Shown here piece by piece: positions 27,367-36,189 of a stretch of DNA of 64,000 bases (the stretch's first letter is position 1; every line of letters begins with the position of its first letter). The notes below the pieces were generated by a model, which saw only the letters and a program-made list of their open reading frames with translations, had not been told where the DNA came from and did no database searches. The DNA is from Massilia sp. YIM B02443 (GTDB lineage Bacteria; Pseudomonadota; Gammaproteobacteria; Burkholderiales; Burkholderiaceae_D), in assembly GCF_030411955.1 (NCBI RefSeq), contig NZ_JASNRA010000001.1, forward strand, positions 124,001 to 188,000. Direction: 5' to 3'. The translations under genes and the position numbers were made by a program.

Positions 27367-28911
27367 TCATGCGGCGAGCGGGTTGGCGACCGGGTCGCGC
27401 GCGATGCCGAAATCGGCGATCCAGCCCGGTTCGGCCTGGCACACGGTCTCGAATACCGCCACCACGCCCGGATCGAGCTGGGTGCCGGCGCAGCGCACGA
27501 TCTCGGCCATCGCCACTTCGTGGCTGCGTCCGGCGCGGTAGGCGCGCGAGCTGGTGATCGAATCGTAGGTGTCGGCCACCGCGATGATGCGCGCGTTGTA
27601 GGGAATGTCGTTGCCGGCCAGGCCGTGCGGATAGCCGGTGCCGTCGTACTTTTCCTGGTGGTGGCGCGCGCCCGGCACCGCGCCCTTCAGGCGGTCGATG
27701 TGGCGCAGGATCTCGTAGCTGCGCTCCGGATGCACCATGATGAAGGTGAACTCGTCGCGCGTCAGGCGGCCCGGTTTGCACAGCACCGCGTCGGGAATGC
27801 CGATCTTGCCGACGTCGTGCAGGAGCGAACCCCAGAACAGGTTGTCCAGTTCACGCGCCGGCAGGCGCAGCGCGCGCCCGATCTCCATCGCGATGTGGTG
27901 CACCCGCTCGCTGTGGCCGCGCGTGTACGGGTCCTTGGCTTCCACCGCTTCGATCAGGGCCGCCGCCATCTGCTGGTTGAACTTGCTGGTCTCGGCCAGC
28001 ATGCCGTGCATGCGCGACAGGCTCGACAGATGGTTGGCCAGCACTTCGCCCAGCTTGCGGTCGCTGTTGCTGAAGTCATCCTTCTCCGCGTGGTTGAGCA
28101 GCACCAGGATCGCCACCACCGACTTGTCCTGGAACACCGGGCAGCACAGGATCTTGAACGGCATGTCGGTGAAGATGTAGGCGCGGCGCGGGTCGTCCGG
28201 CGCGTTCATCACGATCGGCTGGCGCGACGAATGCGCGAAGCGATACAGGTCGCCGCGCATCTCGACCAGCACCAGGTCGAGGTTGTGGATCGGGGCCGAC
28301 AGGTTGGTGGCCGAGACGCACAGGTTGTCGCCCGGCTTGATGAAGGCGGCGACGTCGGCGTCCATGTGTTCGGCCCAGCTCTCGAGCAGGCTGCCGAAGA
28401 TGTCTTCGCCGGTCGTCATGTCCTGCACCTGGCGGTCGATCGCGTACACCAGGTGCAGCTCTTCGTAGCGGTCCGACAGTTCGCCCGCCATGGCATCGAG
28501 TTCGCCCTGCACGCCGCACTCCTCGCCGATGGCGGCGGCGACGTCTTCCAGCGCCTCGGCCAGCGCGTCCCAGGCGAACAGCGCATCGTCGCTTCCCGCC
28601 TGGCTGCGCACCGCCAGGTAGCCGATCAGCTGGCCCTTGGCCTTGATCGGCAGGTACAGCAGGCTGGCGCCGGCCTCGGTCTCGCTGGCGGCGAGATCGT
28701 GGCGCTGCATGCCGTCGCCGTTGCACGGCCAGGCGAAGCCGGCGGCGCTCAGGCGCGCCAGCCACGGCGCCAGGTCGGCGTGGCCGGCCGCGCTCCAGAG
28801 CGGCGCGCCGGCGGCGTCGCACACCGCCAGCGCATGCTCGCTGCCGGTGCTGCGCAGCAGCCAGCGCGCGTGGCGGGTGTAGTCGAGGGTGGGCAACAGC
28901 TTATGCGGCAT
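27367..28911 (-). CDS. GAF/HD-GYP cyclic-di-GMP phosphodiesterase
   Basis: A 514-residue soluble signalling protein. Residues 1-130 are a divergent sensor-like region, about 150-300 a GAF domain, and about 310-500 an HD-GYP domain. The catalytic parts are complete: the RGHSERVHH metal-site helix, HDVGK from H365/D366, HH at 417-418 and DGTGYP with GYP at 426-428. An active c-di-GMP phosphodiesterase is expected. It overlaps the response-regulator gene by 11 bases and ends seven bases before gspE, which itself carries a c-di-GMP-type motif. Confidence 0.92.
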   Translation of the reverse strand: MPHKLLPTLDYTRHARWLLRSTGSEHALAVCDAAGAPLWSAAGHADLAPWLARLSAAGFAWPCNGDGMQRHDLAASETEAGASLLYLPIKAKGQLIGYLAVRSQAGSDDALFAWDALAEALEDVAAAIGEECGVQGELDAMAGELSDRYEELHLVYAIDRQVQDMTTGEDIFGSLLESWAEHMDADVAAFIKPGDNLCVSATNLSAPIHNLDLVLVEMRGDLYRFAHSSRQPIVMNAPDDPRRAYIFTDMPFKILCCPVFQDKSVVAILVLLNHAEKDDFSNSDRKLGEVLANHLSSLSRMHGMLAETSKFNQQMAAALIEAVEAKDPYTRGHSERVHHIAMEIGRALRLPARELDNLFWGSLLHDVGKIGIPDAVLCKPGRLTRDEFTFIMVHPERSYEILRHIDRLKGAVPGARHHQEKYDGTGYPHGLAGNDIPYNARIIAVADTYDSITSSRAYRAGRSHEVAMAEIVRCAGTQLDPGVVAVFETVCQAEPGWIADFGIARDPVANPLAA

Positions 28912-29314
28912 GAGAAGACTCCGGCGGGGTGCCCGGCGCAGGCAGGGCGGCGAAATGGCGGGACAGGCGCGCCACCAGCTGGCGCGGGCTGAGGGGTTTT
29001 TCGAGGAATTCGGTGTTCGGCAGCGCGCGCGCCCAGGCGCGTTCGTCGAGCGCCGTCATCGACGTCATCACCAGGATCAAAAACGGATGGTCGGGGTAGG
29101 TGCTGCGCGCCAGCGGGCACAGGGTGCGGCCGTCCATGCCGTCCATCTGGATGTCGCTGATCAGGACGTCGGGCAGCTGCCGCGCCATGCAGGCCAGCGC
29201 CGCATGGCCGTCGGACGCGCTGTCGACCGCGTAGCCTTCGCGCTCGAGCGCCAGGCGCAGCACGCGCAGCACGTGCGGCTCGTCGTCCACCAGCAGGATG
29301 CGGCGCGCGCTCAT
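28901..29314 (-). CDS. Single-domain response regulator
   Basis: A 137-residue CheY-like receiver with no output domain. The acidic pocket is in LLVDDEP (residues 7-13), the phospho-acceptor Asp in DVLISDIQMDGMDG, and the Lys in FLEKPLSPRQL. It is sandwiched between the kinase (four-base overlap) and the HD-GYP gene (11-base overlap). The simplest reading is a phosphorelay intermediate or a regulator of the phosphodiesterase or motor. Confidence 0.92.
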   Translation of the reverse strand: MSARRILLVDDEPHVLRVLRLALEREGYAVDSASDGHAALACMARQLPDVLISDIQMDGMDGRTLCPLARSTYPDHPFLILVMTSMTALDERAWARALPNTEFLEKPLSPRQLVARLSRHFAALPAPGTPPESSHAA

Positions 29315-31140
29315 AGCACGGCGGCGCCGGCGGGTGCGGGCACGGTCTTGAGGTGGATCGAGAAGGTGCTGCCGACGCCCGGTTCGCTTTCCAGCACGAT
29401 GCGGCCGTGGTGCAGCTCGACGATCTGCGCCGCCAGGTACAGGCCGAGGCCATGGCCGCCGCGCTTGACCGGCGCGTCGCCTTCGCTGACGCGGTAGAAC
29501 TTGTCGAAGATGCGGCCCTGGTCGGCCGCGGCGATGCCGATGCCGGTGTCGCGTACGCTGATCACGATGTCATTGTCCTCGTTGCGGGCGGCCAGCGTCA
29601 CGCTGCCGCCCTGGCGGTTGTATTTGATGGCGTTGGTGAGCAGGTTGTTGAGCGCGATGCGGAACAGGTCCTTGTCGATGGCCACCGCATCGAGCTCGCG
29701 CGGCAGGTCGAGCAGCACGCGCAGGCCCTTGCCTTCGGCGCGCGGCAGCGCCTGGTCGTAGGCGTCGCGCAGCATGTCGTCCAGCCGCACGCGGTTGCGC
29801 TCGGGGCTCATGCTGCCGGTTTCGAGCTTGCTGACGTTGAGCAGGTTGCCCACCAGCGCGTTCATGCGCTCGATCTCGTCCTGGATCACGTTGAGCGACT
29901 CCACGCGCAGGCTCTCGTCGTCGCTGTCGGCCAGCATCTCGGCGTACATGCCGATCACGTTCAAGGGCGACTTGAGTTCGTGCGAGACGTGCGCCACGAA
30001 GTCGTTGCCGGCCTGGCGCGCCAGGCATTCGCGGGTGACGTCGCGCAGCACCACCAGGGTGCCGAACGACATCGTGCCATGGCCGCCGCTGAGCGGCTGG
30101 GCGGTAGCGCTCAATTGCCGGCCTTCGACGTTGACAGGTGCGAAATCGACGCTGCCCGAGGCGGCGCCGCCGGCGCGCGCATGGTCGCGCAGGCCGCCGC
30201 TGTAGCGTCCCAGCAGGGTGCGCAGGGCCGGGTCGCAGCACCAGCTCTCCAGCGGCTGGCCGAGCAGGCGTTCGCGCGGGATGCCGAGCAGCGGCTCGAT
30301 CTTGCCCGAGGCGAAGCTGACTTCGCCGCCCGGGTCGAGCATCAGGAGGCCGTCGGGCAGCGACTGCAGCGCGGCATGCAGTTTCTTGCTGCCGTATTGC
30401 AGCAGGCGGTTGTCGGCGGTGGCGTTGAGCGCGCCCTGTTCGAGCTGGGCGATGCGCGCCCCGGCCTGGTCGAGGTAGCCGCGCATGCCGGCGATCAGGT
30501 CGCGCATGTCGGCGTCATTGGCGCCGTCGGCCTTGTCCGGGCGCGCCAGGCTGCGCAGCTGGTCCGACAGCGCCGCCAGCGGCATCATCTCGCGCTTGAG
30601 CATCAGGTACACCACCGGCACCACCAGGAACATCGCCAGCGCCAGCAGCGCCAGGAACGACACGTCCTGCGCCGGCAGCGCATAGCGCGGCTGGTAGAAG
30701 CCGACCCGCACGAACAGCTGACCGCTGCTGCGGTCGGCCAGCGGGCCATAGAATTCGCGCAGCGCCGGGGCGCCGCCCTGCGCCAGGTCGCGCTCGCCGA
30801 AACCGGCGGCGGCGCTGGCGGGCAGGGCGACGGCAGGCGTCATGCTGCCGCGGCCGGCCACTTCGGCCAGGATGCGGCCATCGGCGCTCCCGATCGCCGC
30901 GTAGGCGAAGTCGCCGTTGTCGTGGTAGGCCAGCAGGGCGCCCAGGATGCCGCCGTTGCCGCCGTTGGCGGTCACCACCGGCATCGGGACGGTGCTGAGT
31001 GACTTGACCAGGCCGACGCCCTTGATGCGGATCTGCGCGGCCTGGCGGTCATGCTGGCGTACCACCAGCAGCGTGACGACCAGCGTGATCGCGGCCAATG
31101 CGCATGCAATCAGGATCATGCCAATGCGATTGAGTTTCAT
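29311..31140 (-). CDS. Membrane sensor histidine kinase with PAS domain
   Basis: A 609-residue kinase. Membrane helices at about 7-27 and 172-196 enclose a periplasmic sensor. A PAS domain around 270-390 contains LPDGLLMLDPGGEV, followed by the H-box FVAHVSHELKSPLNVI, the N-box LNNLLTNAIKYN and the G-boxes RDTGIGI and GGHGLGLYLA. It heads the whole secretion cluster. ATG 31140 follows a good promoter at 31184-31212. The likely partner is the receiver encoded next to it. Confidence 0.93.
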   Translation of the reverse strand: MKLNRIGMILIACALAAITLVVTLLVVRQHDRQAAQIRIKGVGLVKSLSTVPMPVVTANGGNGGILGALLAYHDNGDFAYAAIGSADGRILAEVAGRGSMTPAVALPASAAAGFGERDLAQGGAPALREFYGPLADRSSGQLFVRVGFYQPRYALPAQDVSFLALLALAMFLVVPVVYLMLKREMMPLAALSDQLRSLARPDKADGANDADMRDLIAGMRGYLDQAGARIAQLEQGALNATADNRLLQYGSKKLHAALQSLPDGLLMLDPGGEVSFASGKIEPLLGIPRERLLGQPLESWCCDPALRTLLGRYSGGLRDHARAGGAASGSVDFAPVNVEGRQLSATAQPLSGGHGTMSFGTLVVLRDVTRECLARQAGNDFVAHVSHELKSPLNVIGMYAEMLADSDDESLRVESLNVIQDEIERMNALVGNLLNVSKLETGSMSPERNRVRLDDMLRDAYDQALPRAEGKGLRVLLDLPRELDAVAIDKDLFRIALNNLLTNAIKYNRQGGSVTLAARNEDNDIVISVRDTGIGIAAADQGRIFDKFYRVSEGDAPVKRGGHGLGLYLAAQIVELHHGRIVLESEPGVGSTFSIHLKTVPAPAGAAVL

Positions 31141-31487
31141 GAGTAGTACCGCTGCCGTGAATGTTACATGGAGAAAACCGACAACTATAGGTATCAAGTT
31201 GCATCATGGCAAATAAAATTCCAATCGTGCGCGGTGATTTTTTGTGAATGTTGTATTTGCCACGCCGAATGAATGCCATTTTGTTCACGATTTTTTGGCA
31301 ACATTAATGCTTGGATATTGACGCGCGGACGCTTGGCGCGGCGCCCAGGGGCAGGCCGGAGTCAGAGCGGCAGGCGATGCGGATGGGAGGTCGGACTGCC
31401 GTGAACAGGTGCCGGGAGCCGGCAGTGGAATGGAGACGCGGCTGCCGGTGAGGGGGATCGCGCCGCCGCTGTGCGAGGCGCAGAGGA
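31141..31487. other. 347-bp AT-richer spacer upstream of the secretion cluster
   Basis: Contains the kinase promoter (31184-31212) but no credible gene. Base composition drops sharply to AT-rich between about 31140 and 31310, then returns to GC-rich. No terminator hairpin for the DUF2325 gene is obvious. Confidence 0.5.
31184..31212 (-). promoter_or_regulatory. Sigma-70-type promoter for the secretion/signalling cluster
   Basis: On the minus strand, TTGCCA (31212-31207) and TATAGT (31189-31184) are separated by exactly 17 bp. The predicted transcription start is near 31177, about 37 bases before the kinase ATG at 31140. It is the only good promoter seen ahead of the run from the kinase to the motor. 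Confidence 0.65.
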
Positions 31488-32675
31488 TTATTCCGAGAGG
31501 TGATCCTCGGTCGCCGCTTCCTGCAGGCCGCGCACCAGGCTCGACATGCTCGGGTTGTCGACGAACACGCAGCGCTTGCCGTGGCGCTTGCAATGGTCTT
31601 TCACGCGCCAGTAGGCGCTGTGGCTGATGCAGCCGGTCTGGCAGATGACCAGGTCGGCCGCCGCCAGGCTTGCGTCGAGCTGGCTGCTGCTGTCTTCCAG
31701 GCCGCCGTCGTGGTGGGCGAACTGGGCGCCGACGCGCTCGATCATGGTGCGGTACACCGGGATGCTGCTGCTGCGTCCGCCGACACAGAGGACGGCGCGG
31801 TTTTCCAGGCGCACCGGGGCCGGGGACACAGGCTCCGGGACGATCTCGATGACCGCTGCGGCGGCCGGTGCCGGCGCCGGGGCCGGGCGCGCCGTCTTCA
31901 GTTCGGCCAGCTGTGCGCGCAGCGACTGTTCGCGCAATTCCATCTGCGCCACCCGCTCGGCCAGGCGCTCGCGGGTGTCCAGTTCCGGCACCGCGGCCTG
32001 CAGGCGCGCGAGTTCCGCGCGCAGCTGGGCGACCTCGGCATCCTTGGCAATCAAGGCGGTGCGCGCACTCATCAAGAGGGCATCCTGGCGCTCGGACTCG
32101 AGCTGCTTTTCCTGCGTCAGCGCGTTGCAGCGCTCCTGCAGGCGCGTGGTTTCGCGTTCCAGCCGCGCGTTATCGCGCACCACCGCATTGAACTTGTTGA
32201 TGTCGGCGCGCGCGCAGGCGCCGGCCTGGTGCTGCACCATGTGGATGTCGCGGCACATTTTTTCTTCGAGCGAAACGGTGCAGCGCGGATGGGTCAGGCC
32301 GGCCCAGAATGCGCCGGCAACATCGCCCGCCGTCACCGCCGCCGTCCACAGCGCCTCGACCTGCTCGGCCGTCCTGGCCGCGCGGAAGCGCTGGATGTGC
32401 TGCACATAGCGCCGCTCCAGCTCCTTCTGGACCGCCTCGGCCACCGGCGTGCGCAAGGCGCATTCGCTGACGGTGCCGACGTGGATATCGTAATCGTCGT
32501 GCAGCACCCGCCCGCCGGTCACCTTCTCGACCAGCTTGCGCAAGCCATTGAGTGGCAGGCCGACCCCGATCAGCGGGCAATGGCAGGCATGAGAAAGCTC
32601 CCACACGCGCCTGCGGCGCGAGCTTTGCCGGGTGTCAGCGGGGCAGGGCTGGGTCGAAGCGTGTTTGTCGCACAT
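31488..32675 (-). CDS. DUF2325 protein with coiled coil, Fur-box controlled
   Basis: A 395-residue soluble protein. The Cys/His-rich N-terminal region contains ELSHACHCPLIG and THPRCTVSLEEKMCRDIHMVQHQAG (read in two parts). A long coiled coil covers about residues 165-270, then a Pro/Ala linker. The C-terminal DUF2325 domain is VLCVGGRSSSIPVYRTMIE..HHDGG..SLAAADLVICQTGCISH. The first ATG 14 codons upstream lacks a ribosome site; ATG 32675 has GAGAGGAA. A Fur box overlaps its predicted transcription start, so iron control is likely. The biochemical role is unknown. Confidence 0.88.
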   Translation of the reverse strand: MCDKHASTQPCPADTRQSSRRRRVWELSHACHCPLIGVGLPLNGLRKLVEKVTGGRVLHDDYDIHVGTVSECALRTPVAEAVQKELERRYVQHIQRFRAARTAEQVEALWTAAVTAGDVAGAFWAGLTHPRCTVSLEEKMCRDIHMVQHQAGACARADINKFNAVVRDNARLERETTRLQERCNALTQEKQLESERQDALLMSARTALIAKDAEVAQLRAELARLQAAVPELDTRERLAERVAQMELREQSLRAQLAELKTARPAPAPAPAAAAVIEIVPEPVSPAPVRLENRAVLCVGGRSSSIPVYRTMIERVGAQFAHHDGGLEDSSSQLDASLAAADLVICQTGCISHSAYWRVKDHCKRHGKRCVFVDNPSMSSLVRGLQEAATEDHLSE

Positions 32676-32732
32676 GTCGTTCCTCTCGATGCAATGCGTC
32701 TGCAAGCCGGGAGGCACGCCCTCCCATTAGAT

Positions 32733-32751
32733 GATAATGATTCTCATTACT
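32733..32751. promoter_or_regulatory. Fur box with overlapping DUF2325 promoter
   Basis: GATAATGATTCTCATTACT matches the 19-bp Fur consensus GATAATGATAATCATTATC at most positions. On the minus strand a promoter (TTGCGT 32779-32774, 16-bp spacer, TAGAAT 32757-32752) places the start of transcription inside the box, an arrangement suited to iron-dependent repression. The divergent phosphatase gene starts 147 bp away and may or may not be affected. Confidence 0.8.
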
Positions 32752-32897
32752 ATTCTATCGAACTCGTGTCATGACGCAAGCGAAATCTGCAGGTGCCGTC
32801 GGTTCCCGCGCCGGCGCGGCGCGGTGGAGCGCTTGCGCGCAGCCGAGGCAGCGTCCTCTGCTACACTGGTCCGACTACCTTTCGTATCGACCATCGC

Positions 32898-34931
32898 TTG
32901 AGCAAGACGCCTCCCTTCGCCGACCTGCCGCCCGTCCTGGCCGGTCCCATCCTGCGCCGTATCGAACCCGGGCGGCTGGTGCTATGGCTGGCCGGCAGCG
33001 TGCCGCTCGACCTGACCCTGGTGCTGGCGCCGCGCGATGGCGCCGAACAGCGCATCGTGCTCGATCAGAAAAGCTGCCGTCTGGTGCGCGTCGGCCGTGC
33101 AGCCTGGATCCACCTGATCGACGTCACGCTGCTTGACACGCTGCCGCAGGACACGCTGATCGACTACGACCTGCTGATCGACGAAGAGCGCGGCATCGCG
33201 CACTGGGCGCCGCACCTGCTGCACCACGGCCAGATGCGTCCGAACCTGGTGCTGCGCAGCCGTATGGACGACATCCTGTACGGCTCCTGCCGCAAGCCGC
33301 ACCATCCGTCGCGCGACGGCCTGGCGCGCGGCGACGCCCTGCTGGCCGAACGTATCGGGCAGGCCGACGCCCGCCCTGCGCTGCTGATGCTGTGCGGCGA
33401 CCAGATCTACTGCGACGACGTGGCCGGTCCGATGCTGGCGGCGATCCACGCGCTGATCCGGCGCCTCGGCCTGTACGGCGAGTGCCTGGAGGGCGCGACG
33501 GTGGAAGACAGCGAAGCGCTGTACGCCCATGCGAAATGCTATTACCGGCGCGCGGACCTGCTGCCGGGCTTCAAATCGAACGACAACCTGCGCGACCGCT
33601 TCTTCGGCGGCACCGAAAAGCCGGTCTTCACCACCGCCAACGCCGACAACCACCTGGTGACGCTGGCCGAGATCATGGGGATGTACCTGCTGACCCATTC
33701 GCCGCTGGCATGGCGGGCGGTGGCCGGCATGCCGGCGCCGGCCTGCGCAAGGGACGAAGATTCTGCCGAGCGCTGGCAGCGCGAAAGCGCGATCATCGCG
33801 GACTTCCGCGCCGAACTGCCGCAGGCGGCGCGCCTGCTGGCGCACGTGCAGACCCTGATGATCTTCGACGACCACGACGTCACCGACGACTGGAACCTGT
33901 CGGCCAAGTGGGAAGCCACCGCCTACGGCCACCCGTTCTCGCGCCGCATTGTCGGCAATGCCTTGACTGCCTACCTGCTGTGCCAGGGCTGGGGCAACCG
34001 GCCCGAAGCCTTCGCCGAGGTGCTCGATGAGATGGACGCGCTGTTCGCGAAGCCGGACCACAAGGACCGGCTCGACCCGGTGCGGCAAGACGCGCTGATC
34101 GACCGCCTGCTGGCCTTTAACTGCTGGGACTACACGCTGGAGACCGAGCCGGCGGTGATCGTGCTCGATACCCGCACGCGGCGCTGGCGCAACCGGCGCG
34201 TGCCCGGGCATCCGTCCGGACTGATGGACTGGGAGTCGCTGAGCGAACTGCAGGTGAATTTGATGGGCAAGAAGGCGGCGGTGATCGTGTCGGCGGCGCC
34301 GATGTTCGGGGTCAAGCTGATCGAGGTGGTGCAGCGCATCGCCACCTATGTCGGGCTGGCGCTGACAGTGGACGCCGAGAACTGGATGGCGCACCGCGGC
34401 GCGGCCAGCGCCATGCTGAACATCTTCCGCCACTCGCGCACGCCCGGCAACTACGTGGTGCTGTCGGGCGACGTGCATTATTCCTTCGTCTACGACGTCG
34501 AGGTGCGCTACAGCGACCGCGTGCCGCACATCTGGCAGATCACCAGCAGCGGCATCAAGAACGAATTCCCGGCGCGGCTGCTGGACTGGCTCGACCGCCT
34601 GAACCGCTGGCTGTATTCGCCGCGCTCGCCGCTGAACTGGTTCACCAAGCGGCGCGCGCTGGCGCTCAAGCCGCGCCTGCCGGACCAGCGTCGCAGCGGC
34701 GAGCGCCTGTGGAACGGTTCCGGCCTGGGCCAGGTGTGGCTCGATGCGCATGGCCGGCCTGACCGTATCGTGCAGCACAATGCCGATCGACGGCCATCGA
34801 CCCGCTTCCTGCCTCAGGGGCAGGCGGACGACAAGGATGCGCCGCCTGCCGCCGGCGCGGCCAGCGCCAGCGGGAGCGCGCGCGCCCAGCGGTTGACCGA
34901 CAGCGAAAAGCTCAGCGCACGCACCTGGTGA
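32898..34931 (+). CDS. PhoD-like metallophosphatase family protein
   Basis: A roughly 677-residue protein resembling the PhoD/alkaline phosphatase D metallophosphoesterase group. Metal-site segments are LMLCGDQIYCDDV, FDDHDVTDDWN and VVLSGDVHYSFVYD. There is no signal peptide, so it may act in the cytosol. The start is uncertain: the TTG at 32898 gives a sensible N-terminus, while a GTG at 32793 adds 35 unconvincing residues. Its last 39 codons lie antisense to the end of the cupin gene; that tail (AAGAASASGSARAQR) is low in complexity and probably not conserved. Confidence 0.8.
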   Translation: MSKTPPFADLPPVLAGPILRRIEPGRLVLWLAGSVPLDLTLVLAPRDGAEQRIVLDQKSCRLVRVGRAAWIHLIDVTLLDTLPQDTLIDYDLLIDEERGIAHWAPHLLHHGQMRPNLVLRSRMDDILYGSCRKPHHPSRDGLARGDALLAERIGQADARPALLMLCGDQIYCDDVAGPMLAAIHALIRRLGLYGECLEGATVEDSEALYAHAKCYYRRADLLPGFKSNDNLRDRFFGGTEKPVFTTANADNHLVTLAEIMGMYLLTHSPLAWRAVAGMPAPACARDEDSAERWQRESAIIADFRAELPQAARLLAHVQTLMIFDDHDVTDDWNLSAKWEATAYGHPFSRRIVGNALTAYLLCQGWGNRPEAFAEVLDEMDALFAKPDHKDRLDPVRQDALIDRLLAFNCWDYTLETEPAVIVLDTRTRRWRNRRVPGHPSGLMDWESLSELQVNLMGKKAAVIVSAAPMFGVKLIEVVQRIATYVGLALTVDAENWMAHRGAASAMLNIFRHSRTPGNYVVLSGDVHYSFVYDVEVRYSDRVPHIWQITSSGIKNEFPARLLDWLDRLNRWLYSPRSPLNWFTKRRALALKPRLPDQRRSGERLWNGSGLGQVWLDAHGRPDRIVQHNADRRPSTRFLPQGQADDKDAPPAAGAASASGSARAQRLTDSEKLSARTW

Positions 34932-35770
34932 TACCAGCCGGCCGGCACGTACAGCAGCTCGCCCGGCGCCATGATGACCTCGACCGGCGCCGCCTGGCGC
35001 GCCAGCGGAAAGCGGTCATAGTCGGGCGCTTCCGGATCGAACGGCGAGCCGAACAGCATCGGGTTGGCTTCGCGCACGTACAAGAATTCATCGTGGTGCG
35101 GCGGTGCCAGGAAGATGCGCTTCTCGCCCCAGACCTGGGCGAAGATGTTGTCGTCGTAGTCGCAGTGCAGCGGCGTCACCGTGCGCGCCGGGCCGATCCA
35201 GAAGCGTGGCGGGCCCATCTTGTCGAACCACGACGGCCAGTGGCACAGCCCGTTGAGTTCGCGCAGCTCCAGGTTGCCGACGTAGGGCGGCAGGCTGTCG
35301 TCGCCGGTCTGCAGCGCCAGGTAGTCGCGCATCGCCATGTCCTGCATCGCGCGGTCGGGGGCGAAGGCGGTGCCGACGTAGTCGCCCACGCGCGCGCGGA
35401 CCACGGCGTCGCCGAAGCGTTCGCCCAGCACCTGCGGGGTGAGCGCGGACAAAGGCCAGCGCCCGACCAGGCCGGTGACGATGAACGGCAGGCCGGCCGC
35501 GGCGCGAGCGCGGAAGGCCGCGCCGCCGGGGCGCGCGATGCGCGGCGCCTCGGTGAACGCGGGCAGGGTGCGCGCGGCGGCGCGGATGGCGTCGCGCATC
35601 GCCGCGATCGAGGCCACGCCGCGCACCTGCGCATCTTTTTCCTCCCGCGTCTGCTTGACGGAGCCGCCGTCCGGCGTTTGCTGGCGCCAGGGGCGGATTG
35701 GCGGCAGGCGCGTTGCGGTAGTGGAAGGTGCTGGTGGGGAAGGTGGCGTGGGGTCTTTCTCTGCCGACAT
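34814..35770 (-). CDS. Cupin-8/JmjC-like Fe(II)/2-oxoglutarate oxygenase
   Basis: A 318-residue protein. The N-terminal 60 residues are disordered and Pro-rich; the rest is a cupin_8/JmjC fold. The metal motif HCDYDDNIFAQ (HxD) near residue 205 and the distal His in YVPAGWYHQV complete the 2-His-1-Asp facial triad, so hydroxylase activity on a protein or small-molecule substrate is plausible. The C-terminus overlaps the converging phosphatase gene by 118 bp. Confidence 0.85.
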   Translation of the reverse strand: MSAEKDPTPPSPPAPSTTATRLPPIRPWRQQTPDGGSVKQTREEKDAQVRGVASIAAMRDAIRAAARTLPAFTEAPRIARPGGAAFRARAAAGLPFIVTGLVGRWPLSALTPQVLGERFGDAVVRARVGDYVGTAFAPDRAMQDMAMRDYLALQTGDDSLPPYVGNLELRELNGLCHWPSWFDKMGPPRFWIGPARTVTPLHCDYDDNIFAQVWGEKRIFLAPPHHDEFLYVREANPMLFGSPFDPEAPDYDRFPLARQAAPVEVIMAPGELLYVPAGWYHQVRALSFSLSVNRWARALPLALAAPAAGGASLSSACP

Positions 35771-36189
35771 ACTTGTGTTTCCGGTGGTCTCTACTCTTGC
35801 ATATGGTAACCGCCGCGCGGCGTCGGCGCCGTGGTTTTGGCCGATTTCGACACCGATGGAACGGCTCTGTTAGTCAGCGCACTGTGGGCATGCGCCTGCG
35901 CATTGTACTTTTTGTATCACGACGCAGGTGGTCCGATACTGCGCTCGTGACGGCCCCCACGGGTGGCCGACCGAGGACGGAATGCCGGCCTGGACGATCT
36001 CTGGAACTTTTGCGCTAACGCGAGGTCAGGATTACAAGAAACTGACCTGAAGCATAACGCCAATGCCATTGACGCACCGCAGGTCGCTTTCGTTACCGCG
36101 TTTGTATCGGACTGAATGAAGCAAGAATGTGTGGATAGTCGATTTTCGGTCTACTCCGCGTTGGTCAAAATTTTTATGAGGGATACATC
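35771..36189. other. 419-bp spacer before the DUF883/LEA-like gene
   Basis: No open frame with sensible composition and no convincing promoter consensus is visible. It is the likely regulatory region for both divergent neighbours, and has an AGGGA ribosome site just before 36190. Confidence 0.4.

Noticed and set aside
31285..31593. 102-codon minus-strand open frame beside DUF2325
   Set aside because: No ribosome site, overlaps the DUF2325 end in another frame, and its composition looks random.
32793..32897. Longer N-terminus for the PhoD-like protein from GTG 32793
   Set aside because: The added 35 residues are Arg/Ala-rich with no ribosome site; the TTG at 32898 seems more likely, though not certain.
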